Shown piece by piece: positions 44,414 through 52,502 of a stretch of DNA of 64,000 nt (the first letter of the stretch is position 1; each line of letters opens with the position of its first letter). The translations under genes were made by a program, and so were the position numbers. Where the stretch lies: positions 868,001 through 932,000 of the forward strand of contig CAVOTI010000005.1 in assembly GCA_963699105.1 (NCBI GenBank). Direction: 5' to 3'. This DNA comes from Bog-756 sp963699105. Its GTDB lineage: Bacteria; Actinomycetota; Acidimicrobiia; Acidimicrobiales; RAAP-2. The notes below the pieces were generated by a model. That model was not told the DNA's origin. It did not search any database and worked only from the letters and a program-made list of their open reading frames with translations.

Positions 44414-45814
44414 TCAACCAACCGAGCCCTCCATCTGCAGCTCGATGAGGCGGCTCCACTCGACGGCGTACTCCATGGGCAGGGTCCGGGTGATCGGCTC
44501 GATGAACCCGTTGACGATCATGCCCATGGCCTGGGTCTCGGACAGACCCCGGCTCATCAGGTAGAAGAGCTGGTCGTCTCCCACCTTGGACACGGTGGCC
44601 TCGTGCCCGATCCGGGCGTCCCGCTCGCCGACCTCCATGTAGGGCTTGGTCTCCGACACGGCGGTGTCGTCGAGGAGCAGGGCGTCACACCGCACGAAGC
44701 TCTTGGCGTGCTTGGCTCCTTCGTCCACATGCACCTTTCCCCGGTAGGTGGTGATGCCGGCATCCTTGGAGATCGACTTGGAGACGATGGTCGAGGTGGT
44801 CTCGGGAGCACAGTGGTACATCTTGGCCCCAGCGTCCTGGTGCTGGCCCGCCCCGGCGTAGGCCACCGACAGCACCTCGCCCGAGGCCTTGGGGCCCATC
44901 AGGTAGACCGACGGGTACTTCATGGTCAGACGGGAGCCGATGTTGCCGTCGATCCACTCCACGTGGGCCTCGGCCTCGGCCCGGGCCCGCTTGGTGACCA
45001 GGTTGTAGACGTTGTTCGACCAGTTCTGGATGGTGGTGTAGGTGATCCGGGAGCCCTCCAGGGCCACCAGCTCGACCACGGCCGAATGGAGCGAGTCGCT
45101 GGTGTACACCGGGGCCGAGCAGCCTTCGATGTAGTGCACCTGGGAGCCGACGTCGGCGATGATCAAGGTCCGTTCGAACTGGCCCATGTTCTCGGCGTTG
45201 ATCCGGAAGTAGGCCTGCAGGGGCTGGTCGACCACCACGTTCGGTGGCACGTAGATGAACGAACCACCCGACCACACTGCCGAGTTGAGGGCGGCGAACT
45301 TGTTGTCGTTTGGGGGGATGACCTTTCCGAAGTACTTGCGGACCAGGTCGGGGTAGTCACGCACCGCCGTGTCCATGTCGCAGAAGATGATGCCCAGGGC
45401 CTCCAGATCCTCGCGGTTCCGGTGGAACACCACCTCGGACTCGTACTGGGCGGTGACGCCGGCCAGGTACTTGCGCTCGGCCTCGGGGATGCCCAGCTTC
45501 TCGTAGGTGTTCTTGATGGCGTCGGGAAGGTCGTTCCAGTCCTCCACCTGCCCCGATGTCGGCTTGATGTAGTAGTAGATGTCCTCGAAGTCGAGATCGG
45601 GCATGTTGACGGCGAACCACTCGGCCATGGGCCGCTTCTCGAACCGTTGGAGGGCACGCAACCGGAAGTCGCGCATCCACTCCGGCTCTTTCTTCATTGC
45701 CGACATCTCGCGGACGATCGACTCGTTGAGCCCCTTCTTGGGCTTGAAGACGTAATCCTCTTCGTCCGACCATCCGAGCTTGTACTTTCCGAGGTCGAGA
45801 TCGGTTGTCGTCAT
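44414..45814 (-). CDS. sufB: SUF Fe-S assembly scaffold SufB
   Basis: 466 residues, the usual length; site of nascent Fe-S cluster assembly with SufC and SufD. N-terminal KYKLGWSDEEDYVFKPKKGLNESIV, GGSFIYVPPNVVVDQPLQAYFRIN and the C-terminal core SFVRCDALLLDD with the conserved Cys, followed by GHEATVSKVGDDQLFYLMSRG. Start ATG 45814 has GGGAG upstream. An out-of-frame ATG at 45851 with AGGAG could initiate a short leader peptide. First of the minus-strand SUF genes and divergent from the oligopeptidase. Confidence 0.95.
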   Translation of the reverse strand: MTTTDLDLGKYKLGWSDEEDYVFKPKKGLNESIVREMSAMKKEPEWMRDFRLRALQRFEKRPMAEWFAVNMPDLDFEDIYYYIKPTSGQVEDWNDLPDAIKNTYEKLGIPEAERKYLAGVTAQYESEVVFHRNREDLEALGIIFCDMDTAVRDYPDLVRKYFGKVIPPNDNKFAALNSAVWSGGSFIYVPPNVVVDQPLQAYFRINAENMGQFERTLIIADVGSQVHYIEGCSAPVYTSDSLHSAVVELVALEGSRITYTTIQNWSNNVYNLVTKRARAEAEAHVEWIDGNIGSRLTMKYPSVYLMGPKASGEVLSVAYAGAGQHQDAGAKMYHCAPETTSTIVSKSISKDAGITTYRGKVHVDEGAKHAKSFVRCDALLLDDTAVSETKPYMEVGERDARIGHEATVSKVGDDQLFYLMSRGLSETQAMGMIVNGFIEPITRTLPMEYAVEWSRLIELQMEGSVG

Positions 45815-45850
45815 CTGGGCTCCCGAGACGCCATCCGTACGGACGGCACA

Positions 45851-45871
45851 TTTCTCCTACTTAGATAGTAA
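45851..45871 (-). promoter_or_regulatory. Palindromic motif upstream of sufB
   Basis: On the transcribed strand it reads TTACTATC then a second half GTAGGAGAAA, with CTA/TAG half-sites. It matches the sufC-1 upstream motif at 14 of 21 positions. It is followed by a second palindrome around 45832-45848 with core TCCGTACGGA. The AGGAG in it could also serve a leader ORF at 45851. Confidence 0.45.
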
Positions 45872-46046
45872 CAACCCCTGGCACCTCCCGGTACGGTCGT
45901 GGATAAAGCCGGCGTCCCCCGTTCGGCGCCACCCGGCGACCAGGGGCCCAGACGGCGTGCCATCCTGGTCCGGTGCCGCCCCCTCCGAGCCGTTCCTGTC
46001 CCCTGCGTCCCTCCCTCCTCCACCGCCTCCACTGGCCCCGAGTCGG

Positions 46047-48236
46047 GTGACGCCGGTTCCCGTTCCCCCATCGCCGGCCCGGCGGCCGGTCGAGCTCACC
46101 GCCCACGGCGACACGAGGACCGACGACTGGTTCTGGCTGAGGGACAAGGATGATCCCGAGGTCATCGCCCACCTGGAGGCCGAGAACGCCTACACCGAGG
46201 CGATGACGGCGGGGACGAAGAGCCTGCAAAGGACCCTCTTCGAAGAGATCGTGGCCCGCATCGAGGAGACCGACCTGTCGGTTCCGGTCCGCAAGGGCCC
46301 GTGGCTCTATTACACCCGGACCATGGAGGGTGCCAGCTATCCCATCCACTGCCGGACACCGGTGACTGCGGACGTGGCCGAGGGTGCGGTTCCGGAAGCG
46401 GGTGGTGGTGGTGGTGGTGGCGGCGGCGGCGAACAGATCCTGCTGGACGAGAACCGGCTTGCGGCTGGTCACGACTACTTCGCCCTGGGAAATCTGGAGA
46501 TCAGCCCCGACCATCGTTGGCTGGCCTACTCCACCGACACCTCCGGTGGGGAGCGCTACACCATGCACTTCGCCGACCTGACCGCTGACGCCCTTTCCCC
46601 CGAGTCGATCGAGGACACCTCGTACGGAGTGGCCTGGGCCAACGACAACGCCACGGTCTTCTACGTGCGGGTCGACGAATCCATGCGTCCGTACCAGCTG
46701 TGGCGTCACCGGTTGGGCACCGACCCGGCCGGAGACGCCCTCGTCTACCAGGAGCCGGACGACCGCTTCTATCTGGGCATCGGACGTACCAAGGACGACT
46801 GCTACATCTTGATGGGCCTGGACTCCAAGGTGACCTCGGAGCTGTGGGCCCTCGACGCCGATCAGCCGCTCGGCTCGTTCTCGGTCATCGAACCGCGACG
46901 CCAAGGCATCGAGTACAGCGTCGATCACGACCGGGGGGACTCCGAACTCGGGCGGCCCAGCCGGTTCCTCATCGTCACCAACGACGGCGCCGAGGACTTC
47001 CGGCTGATGGAGGCGCCTGACAGGGCCACCGGCCGCCACCACTGGCGTGAGGTGATCCCGGCCCGGTCCGATGTGAGGCTGGACGGGGTCGACCCGTTCG
47101 CCGGCCACCTGGTGGTGTACGAACGGGCGGGCGGGGAGACCCGGCTCCGGGTGATCGACGCCGCCACCGGCGCTTCCTCCCCCGTCGACCAGCCAGAGTC
47201 GCCGTCCACCGTCTGGGCCGGAGCCAATCCCGAGTACGACTCGACCACCCTCCGTTACGAGTACACGTCGCTGGTCACGCCCCGCTCGGTCTTCGATCTC
47301 GACCTCGGGACCGGAGACCTGGCCCTCAGAAAGCGCCAGCCGGTGCTCGGCGACTTCGACTCCGGTCGCTACCGGACCGAGCGTCGATGGGCCCGGGCCG
47401 ATGACGGCACCGAGGTGCCGATCTCCCTGGTATACCGGCCCGACCTGACGGGGTCGGCCCCCGGTGGGGCGCCATGCCTCTTGTACGGGTACGGCTCCTA
47501 CGAGACGTCGATCGACCCGACCTTCTCATCGCTCCGGCTGAGCCTGCTCGACCGGGGATTCGTCTTCGCCATCGCCCACGTCCGGGGCGGCGGGGAGATG
47601 GGCCGGCAGTGGTACGAGCAGGGAAAACTGGCAGCCAAACCACACACGTTCACCGACTTTGTCGCATGTGCCCGCTTCCTGATCGACCAAGGGTTGACGT
47701 CGTCCGACCGGTTGGTGGCCCGGGGGGCCAGCGCCGGCGGCCTGTTGATGGGCGCGGTGGTGAACCTGGAGCCCGGCCTGTTCCGGGCCGTCGTCGCCGA
47801 GGTGCCGTTCGTCGACTGCCTGACCACCATTCTCGACGACAGTCTCCCTCTGACCGTGCTGGAGTGGGAGGAGTGGGGCAACCCGGTGTACGACGCCGGG
47901 ATCTACGCGGTGATGAAGTCCTACTCCCCCTATGACAACGTTCGGTCCGTCGACGACGCCGGCCGTCCGGTGAGGTACCCAGACATCCTCGCCACCGGCG
48001 GTCTCTCCGACCCACGGGTCGGGTTCTGGGAGCCGGCCAAGTGGGTGGCCAAGCTCCGGGCGGCCAACCCCGAGAATAGGGTGCTGTTGAAGACCGAGCT
48101 GGGGGCCGGTCACGGCGGACCTTCGGGCCGCTACGACGCCTGGAGGGACGAAGCATTCGTCTACGCCTTCATCCTCGACGCCCTCGGTCTCGCCGAGGAC
48201 GGGCCGGCTCCCGGCGGACCGTCCGGATCCCCGTAG
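46047..48236 (+). CDS. Oligopeptidase B-like prolyl oligopeptidase (S9A)
   Basis: 729 residues, beta-propeller plus alpha/beta-hydrolase. Catalytic Ser in ARGASAGGLLMGAVV, Asp in ILATGGLSDPRVGFW and His in TELGAGHGGPSG. FVFAIAHVRGGGEMGRQWYEQGK and EVPFVDCLTTILDDSLPLT are typical of oligopeptidase B, which cleaves short peptides after basic residues. Start GTG 46047: homology begins with PSPARRPVELTAHGDTRTDDWFWLRD; the open frame continues upstream through the sufB promoter and is rejected. A Gly10 loop in the propeller comes from a triplet repeat. Confidence 0.85.
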   Translation: MTPVPVPPSPARRPVELTAHGDTRTDDWFWLRDKDDPEVIAHLEAENAYTEAMTAGTKSLQRTLFEEIVARIEETDLSVPVRKGPWLYYTRTMEGASYPIHCRTPVTADVAEGAVPEAGGGGGGGGGGEQILLDENRLAAGHDYFALGNLEISPDHRWLAYSTDTSGGERYTMHFADLTADALSPESIEDTSYGVAWANDNATVFYVRVDESMRPYQLWRHRLGTDPAGDALVYQEPDDRFYLGIGRTKDDCYILMGLDSKVTSELWALDADQPLGSFSVIEPRRQGIEYSVDHDRGDSELGRPSRFLIVTNDGAEDFRLMEAPDRATGRHHWREVIPARSDVRLDGVDPFAGHLVVYERAGGETRLRVIDAATGASSPVDQPESPSTVWAGANPEYDSTTLRYEYTSLVTPRSVFDLDLGTGDLALRKRQPVLGDFDSGRYRTERRWARADDGTEVPISLVYRPDLTGSAPGGAPCLLYGYGSYETSIDPTFSSLRLSLLDRGFVFAIAHVRGGGEMGRQWYEQGKLAAKPHTFTDFVACARFLIDQGLTSSDRLVARGASAGGLLMGAVVNLEPGLFRAVVAEVPFVDCLTTILDDSLPLTVLEWEEWGNPVYDAGIYAVMKSYSPYDNVRSVDDAGRPVRYPDILATGGLSDPRVGFWEPAKWVAKLRAANPENRVLLKTELGAGHGGPSGRYDAWRDEAFVYAFILDALGLAEDGPAPGGPSGSP
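46401..46430 (+). repeat. (GGT)6(GGC)4 trinucleotide repeat coding for ten glycines
   Basis: Six GGT and then four GGC codons inside the oligopeptidase propeller domain, an in-frame triplet repeat that can change length without breaking the frame. Confidence 0.85.
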
Positions 48237-48251
48237 GCCAACCGCCGGGTC

Positions 48252-48296
48252 AGCCCGCCGAGCCCGCTCAGCCCGCTCAGCCTGCTCAGCCCGCCG
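48252..48296. repeat. Five 9-nt tandem units at a convergent gene boundary
   Basis: Units of the form AGCCYGCYS (AGCCCGCCG, AGCCCGCTC twice, AGCCTGCTC, AGCCCGCCG) run through the gap between the oligopeptidase stop (48236) and the end of the minus-strand RodZ-C-like gene (stop at 48286). Confidence 0.75.
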
Positions 48297-49350
48297 AGCC
48301 GGTTGGAGCCGTGGTCGACGTACTCGGGGTGTTCGGAGTGGCTGTGGTGGATGTGGTGGATGCCCCCGACAGGGCCGATGCAGCCGGCTGGAAAATGGCT
48401 TCGAAGGGCGTGCGGAAGGGAACGGGGAAGACCACCGGCACCTTGTCGACCGTCACCGACACCGAGGGTGCGCCCAGCTCCACAGTGGTCGCCCCGGTGG
48501 CGGCGATGACCTTGCTGGCACCGGCCTGCAGCGTGCCGGTCCACAAGGTGGCGCCAGAGGTGGCCGACCTGACCAGGGTCCAGCAGGGCCCCGCCGCGGT
48601 GAGCGAGAGCTGATAGGAGCTGGCGGCCACCGGGTAGGTGGCCGTCGCCCCCGACGTCGAGGTGGCCACGATCCGAGAGGGAATCGTGGTGGTGGTCGAT
48701 GTCGACTCGCCCCTGCTGTGATGCACCGTCGCCCGCTTCCGCTGGGTGGTGTGCGAAGCCACCGAAGAAGACCCGCCCGTGGTGTGGGCCGCCGACGACG
48801 TGACCGAGGAGCGCGAGCCGTCGGCATGTCTGTTCGACGTGGAGTGCTTGCTGCCGGCGTAGGCGAGCGCCGCGAAGATGACCAGCACCGTCACCGTCAG
48901 TGCCACCGCCGTGATCCGCCTGGGCCGGTGGTTCATCGAGTCCAGGGCGTGGCGATGGGCCCGGTCGGCGCCTGGAGACCCGGCGCCGGCGGATACGGGC
49001 TTGCTCAGATACCTGTCCTCGGGAGGGGTGTCGTCGAACACCAGCGGCGTGCCGGGATCGGGGAACTCGTCACTACCTCGCACCGGGATGGGCGGCACGT
49101 GGGCACTGTCGTCGGTGTCATGGGAGGAATGAGGTCTCACCCGGGATCCGGCCTGCTCCCCGGCGGGCTGGACCACGTTCACATGTGACCCGCTCGACCG
49201 GTCGGCCAGCTGCTCGAGGGTGCCGAGAGCCGAGTGGTAGCTGCGCACCGAGTCCAGGTCGCCGCCTCGCGGCCTGAGGCCCAGGAACACCAGGGCGGCC
49301 ACGACGGCAACCGCCACGATTGCGATCAGGACGAGCAACATTCCGACCAT
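48286..49350 (-). CDS. Two-helix membrane protein with a RodZ C-terminal-like (DUF4115) domain
   Basis: 354 residues. Helix 1 at the N-terminus (LLVLIAIVAVAVVAALVFLGL), a charged cytoplasmic linker, helix 2 at ~147-166 (AVALTVTVLVIFAALAYA), then a Ser/Thr-rich stalk and a C-terminal beta-domain: PCWTLVRSATSGATLWTGTL, AGASKVIAATGATTVELGAP, SVSVTVDKVPVVFP. This pattern matches DUF4115 of RodZ, though no HTH is present. Possible link to cell-envelope shape, by domain analogy only. The extreme C-terminus is a Thr/Ser repeat. Confidence 0.6.
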   Translation of the reverse strand: MVGMLLVLIAIVAVAVVAALVFLGLRPRGGDLDSVRSYHSALGTLEQLADRSSGSHVNVVQPAGEQAGSRVRPHSSHDTDDSAHVPPIPVRGSDEFPDPGTPLVFDDTPPEDRYLSKPVSAGAGSPGADRAHRHALDSMNHRPRRITAVALTVTVLVIFAALAYAGSKHSTSNRHADGSRSSVTSSAAHTTGGSSSVASHTTQRKRATVHHSRGESTSTTTTIPSRIVATSTSGATATYPVAASSYQLSLTAAGPCWTLVRSATSGATLWTGTLQAGASKVIAATGATTVELGAPSVSVTVDKVPVVFPVPFRTPFEAIFQPAASALSGASTTSTTATPNTPSTSTTAPTGSAG

Positions 49351-49439
49351 TCAACCCGAAGAGCCGGCCACAAGGGGAGCGAGGCCCTGTTCGGAACGGG
49401 ATCCGACCAGGTCGGACCGCCAGAATGAGTCCTGGCCGC

Positions 49440-50228
49440 TCAGACGGCGGTGATGGCGGTCAGCCCACCGTCCACGGTCAGGTGGGTCCCGGTGATGAAC
49501 GAGGCCTCGTCCGACAGCAGGAACCGGATTGGTCTGGCGATCTCATCGGGGGACGAGATCCGCTGCAGGGGGGTCCGTTCCTCGAGCTGTTGGCGAAATC
49601 CCGGCAGTTCGAAGGCGGGAGCCAGCATGGGCGTGGCCACCGCCCCCGGGCAGACGGCGTTCACCCGGAAGCCCTCCCTGGCGAAGCGCTGGGCAATGGA
49701 CCGCATGACCCCGAGCACCCCGGCCTTGGAGGCGCAGTAGGCGGTGAGGATCTCACTGCCGAACAGACCCTCGATCGAGGAGATGAACACCGCCGCCGAA
49801 CCTGGTCCTGCCTGCCGGAACGGGACCAGCAGCATCCTGGAGATCATCACCGCGGCCCGGAGGTTGACGTTGAGGGTGCTGTCCCACAGCGCATCGTCGA
49901 TCGAGTCGACCGCCATCACCCCGGAGACTCCGGCGGCATGGACGAACCCTCCGAGCGAGCCGAGGGCGTCGGCGGCCGCCGGCACACCCGATTCGACGGC
50001 CGACGTATCCGCCACATCGACCTCCGACCAGTCGGTCACCACGCCGTGCCGTTCACGGCAGAGTGTCGCCGTCGCCTCTGCACCGGTGGCGTCGATGTCC
50101 CAGATGGCCACCGGGCGGCCCACCTCGGCCAGAGCCAGGGCTGCCTCACGACCGATCCCCGAGCCCCCGCCGGTGATGAGCACGCCGGTGGACGGCGAGC
50201 CGAGTCCGCCCCTGACGCCGTCAGCCAT
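49440..50228 (-). CDS. SDR family oxidoreductase
   Basis: 262 residues with ITGGGSGIGREAALAL, HAAGVSGVMAVD after beta-4, catalytic Ser in FISSIEGLFG, Tyr/Lys in AYCASKAGVLGVM, and C-terminal FITGTHLTVDGG. Classical NAD(P)-dependent SDR; substrate unknown. ATG 50228 overlaps the epimerase stop as TGATG. Last of the MBL-flavin reductase-epimerase-SDR operon. Confidence 0.8.
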   Translation of the reverse strand: MADGVRGGLGSPSTGVLITGGGSGIGREAALALAEVGRPVAIWDIDATGAEATATLCRERHGVVTDWSEVDVADTSAVESGVPAAADALGSLGGFVHAAGVSGVMAVDSIDDALWDSTLNVNLRAAVMISRMLLVPFRQAGPGSAAVFISSIEGLFGSEILTAYCASKAGVLGVMRSIAQRFAREGFRVNAVCPGAVATPMLAPAFELPGFRQQLEERTPLQRISSPDEIARPIRFLLSDEASFITGTHLTVDGGLTAITAV

Positions 50229-50779
50229 CAGGTCCGCAGACCGAAACGGGGCTGCAGTCCCGGCTCGATGGCCGAACGCCGCGGATTGGAACGGTCTCGC
50301 TCCGAGAGAACGGGGTCGGTCAATCCCCAGTCAGCGGCGATGGCCGGATCGTCCCAGGCCACTCCGAGCTCGTCGTTGGGGTTGTAGTAGTTGTCGACCA
50401 GGTACCAGAGGGTCAGGTCGGTGAGCGATGCGAAGCCGTGGGCGACACCGGGTGGGATGAAGACACCCCGGTCGTGGTCACCCTCGAGATCGAGGGTGAG
50501 GGTGGCCCCGTCGGTGGGCGAACCCTGCCGCAGATCGTGGAGCACGACCCGGGCCGTGCCGCGGAGCACGTACCAGTAGTCGGCCTGGTGCAGGTGGTAG
50601 TGGAGCCCGACGATGGCCCCGGCCTGCTTCTCCGAGCGGTTCCCCTGGGTCATCTCACGCCCCAACGGGAACCAGCTGCGCCGGTAGGTCTCCACGAATC
50701 GTCCCCGCTCGTCGCCGTGGGCGTCGGGTTCCACCACGATCACGTTGGAAATGATCTCGGACTCGATGATCTTTGGCAC
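50228..50779 (-). CDS. dTDP-4-dehydrorhamnose 3,5-epimerase family protein (RmlC-like cupin)
   Basis: 183 residues. The RmlC landmarks are DERGRFVETYRRSWFP, GLHYHLHQADYWYVLRG (catalytic His region), HDLRQGSPTDG, IPPGVAHGFASLTDLTLWYLVDNYYNP and ELGVAWDDPAIAADW. The usual GLHYQ becomes GLHYH, and there is no rmlA/B/D gene within the window, so a different sugar or non-sugar substrate is possible. Start GTG 50779. Three nt separate it from the upstream flavin reductase gene. Confidence 0.8.
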   Translation of the reverse strand: MPKIIESEIISNVIVVEPDAHGDERGRFVETYRRSWFPLGREMTQGNRSEKQAGAIVGLHYHLHQADYWYVLRGTARVVLHDLRQGSPTDGATLTLDLEGDHDRGVFIPPGVAHGFASLTDLTLWYLVDNYYNPNDELGVAWDDPAIAADWGLTDPVLSERDRSNPRRSAIEPGLQPRFGLRT

Positions 50780-50782
50780 GTC

Positions 50783-51283
50783 CTACTCCTCATCCCGGTG
50801 GCCGGTGCGCCCGGCAACAGTAGCGAACCCGCTCCTGAAGAACAGCAGGGGTGAACCTTCGCCCATTCCCAGGTCGAGCACCCGACCGATGATCAGCTCA
50901 TGGTCTCCGGCGTCGTGGACGAGCTCCATCTGGCAGTCAACCCAGGCCAGGCTGTCCTCTATCAGCGGAGCCCCGGTGGCCGGGGCCGGTCGCCACGCCA
51001 CCCCTTCGAACTTGTCACCTCCGGAAACGGCGAAGTCCCGACAGAGCTCGCTTTGGTGGTCCCCCAGCACGTTGACGCAGAAGATCCCCGCCTTGGCGAT
51101 CCGAGGCCAGCTGGTGGAGGTGCGGGCCGGGGCGACAGCCACATAGGGCGGATCGATGGAGAGCGAGACGAAGCTCTGGCAGGTGAACCCGACGGGCTGG
51201 CCGTCCTCGATGCCAGAGACGATGGTCACACCGGTGGCGAAGGTGGACATTGCCTCTTTGAACTGGGAGGAGTCGAAGCTCAT
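50783..51283 (-). CDS. Flavin reductase domain protein (HpaC/DIM6-like)
   Basis: 166 residues with the FMN-binding split-barrel pattern: FKEAMSTFATGVTIVSG, GFTCQSFVSLSIDPPYVAVAP and AKAGIFCVNVLG. These reduce flavin with NAD(P)H, usually for a partner monooxygenase; no monooxygenase is adjacent. ATG 51283 is preferred to TTG 51289 because GGGGGAGG lies seven bases upstream; it then overlaps the MBL stop as ATGA. Confidence 0.8.
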   Translation of the reverse strand: MSFDSSQFKEAMSTFATGVTIVSGIEDGQPVGFTCQSFVSLSIDPPYVAVAPARTSTSWPRIAKAGIFCVNVLGDHQSELCRDFAVSGGDKFEGVAWRPAPATGAPLIEDSLAWVDCQMELVHDAGDHELIIGRVLDLGMGEGSPLLFFRSGFATVAGRTGHRDEE

Positions 51284-52143
51284 GGCCAAGCCTCCCCCAG
51301 GTCGATCGATGATCCCTCGAACGCTGCGCTGATCTCCAGCCGTTCGGCGACCTCGCCGGAACGCCGGGCGGCGGCGAGGATCCGGTCGATGTCATCGTCG
51401 GTATGGGACGGATCATGATGGAAGAGCACCAGTCGACGGGCCCCTGCCTGGCTGGCGACGTGCACCGCATAGGCAGCCGTGGAGTGGCCCCAGTCGTGGA
51501 GGGCGGAGAACTCCTCGTCGGTGTACTGGGCATCGTGGATGACCAGGTCGGCCCCCGCGCACAGTTCGAGGACGTTGACATCCACCGAGCACCGATCGAC
51601 CGGTGCCTGATGGTCGGACAGATAGGCCACCGTCCTCCCTTCGGACTCGATGCGGAATCCCAGGGTGTGGCCCACGTGCGGGATGGACCGCACTTTGACC
51701 TTGGTGTTCCCGACGGCCAGGTCCTCGGTGCCCTCCAGATCGTGGAAACGCAGTTCGCCGCGGAACTCGGCCATGTGCACCGGAAAGAACGGTGGCTGGA
51801 CGATCCCGGCGAGCACGTCTCCCAGCGGACCTTCGCTCTGGGAGGGGCCGAATATCTCGAGCACGGCTCCCGGGTCCTGCATGGGGGTGAAGAAAGGGAG
51901 ACCGAGCACATGGTCGTAGTGGAGATGACTGAGGAGGGCGGTGGCGTGCAGAGGTCGGCCGGTGCCCTGGAGCTGGGGCTGCAGGTACTCCCCCAGGGAC
52001 CGCAATCCGGTGCCCAGATCTACGATCAAAGGTGGCTCCCCCTCGACCTCGACCAGAACGCAGGACGTGTTGCCCCCATAGCGGCGATGTTGGTCGGAAG
52101 AGCACGGGCACGAGCCCCGGACACCGAAGAAGGAGATCCTCAC
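51280..52143 (-). CDS. MBL-fold hydrolase (PhnP/RNase Z-like branch)
   Basis: 287 residues beginning FFGVRGSCPCSS..RRYGGNTSCVLVEV, a signature of MBL proteins related to phosphodiesterases and RNase Z-like enzymes. Metal site SHLHYDHVLG, GHTLGFRI, LSDHQAPV, HDAQYTDEEF and LFHHDPSHTDDD. First gene of a four-gene minus-strand operon with coupled stops and starts. A conserved intergenic element (52287-52341) lies about 145 nt upstream. Confidence 0.8.
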   Translation of the reverse strand: MRISFFGVRGSCPCSSDQHRRYGGNTSCVLVEVEGEPPLIVDLGTGLRSLGEYLQPQLQGTGRPLHATALLSHLHYDHVLGLPFFTPMQDPGAVLEIFGPSQSEGPLGDVLAGIVQPPFFPVHMAEFRGELRFHDLEGTEDLAVGNTKVKVRSIPHVGHTLGFRIESEGRTVAYLSDHQAPVDRCSVDVNVLELCAGADLVIHDAQYTDEEFSALHDWGHSTAAYAVHVASQAGARRLVLFHHDPSHTDDDIDRILAAARRSGEVAERLEISAAFEGSSIDLGEAWP

Positions 52144-52502
52144 CAGGCATGGAGGCTAGCGGGTCTTCCCGGACGCCCGACTTTGCCAACCGTTCGGGGG
52201 TCGCCGGGATCGCTGGGCTCGGCGGCCACCGCCTTTTCGAGTCGGTCGATACAGATGGTCCATCGGAACGGGTCCGTGCCCCATTCGGTTTTCTGTTTCG
52301 CCTACTTTCGGTATGCCACATACCAGTGGTAGGCGAAACGCAGAAGCGATGAGCGTCGGGAGCGACCCGGCTGCCCTACCGGCCGGCCGCCCACTGGCCC
52401 ACGCCCGGCGGCCCACCACCGCCCTGAGCCTTCACGCCCACCGATGACAGGGAACCACGGTGGCCTCGAAGGGTCCCACGGCCCCCGGGCTACTGTCCGA
52501 AC
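52144..52502. other. Divergent intergenic region
   Basis: It separates the MBL hydrolase operon (-) from the alpha/beta hydrolase (+) and must hold both promoters. The clear structure in it is the bipartite palindromic element at 52287-52341; the rest is GC-rich and without recognisable open frames. Confidence 0.6.
52287..52341. repeat. Intergenic bipartite palindromic element, copy 2
   Basis: GGTTTTC (52287-52293), six bases, GCCTAC (52300-52305), two pyrimidines, TCGGTATG (52308-52315), centre CCA, CATACC (52319-52324), eleven bases with TGG at positions 3-5, AAACGC (52336-52341). Here the element forms a long hairpin: 52295-52305 pairs with 52329-52339 (11 bp), then a symmetric 4-nt internal loop, then 52310-52315 with 52319-52324 (6 bp). 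Copy 1 is at 30661-30729. Confidence 0.75.

Noticed and set aside
45780..46046. Upstream in-frame extension of the oligopeptidase through the sufB promoter
   Set aside because: It covers the sufB start and the palindromic motif, has no family homology, and GTG 46047 precedes the conserved region.
52295..52339. Integron attC-like site suggested by GCCTAC ... GTAGGC
   Set aside because: The core does not match GTTRRRY/RYYYAAC, and no integrase or cassette genes occur in the window.
52287..52341. Intrinsic terminator
   Set aside because: The hairpin lies between two divergent gene starts, has a 4-nt internal loop and lacks a U-tract.
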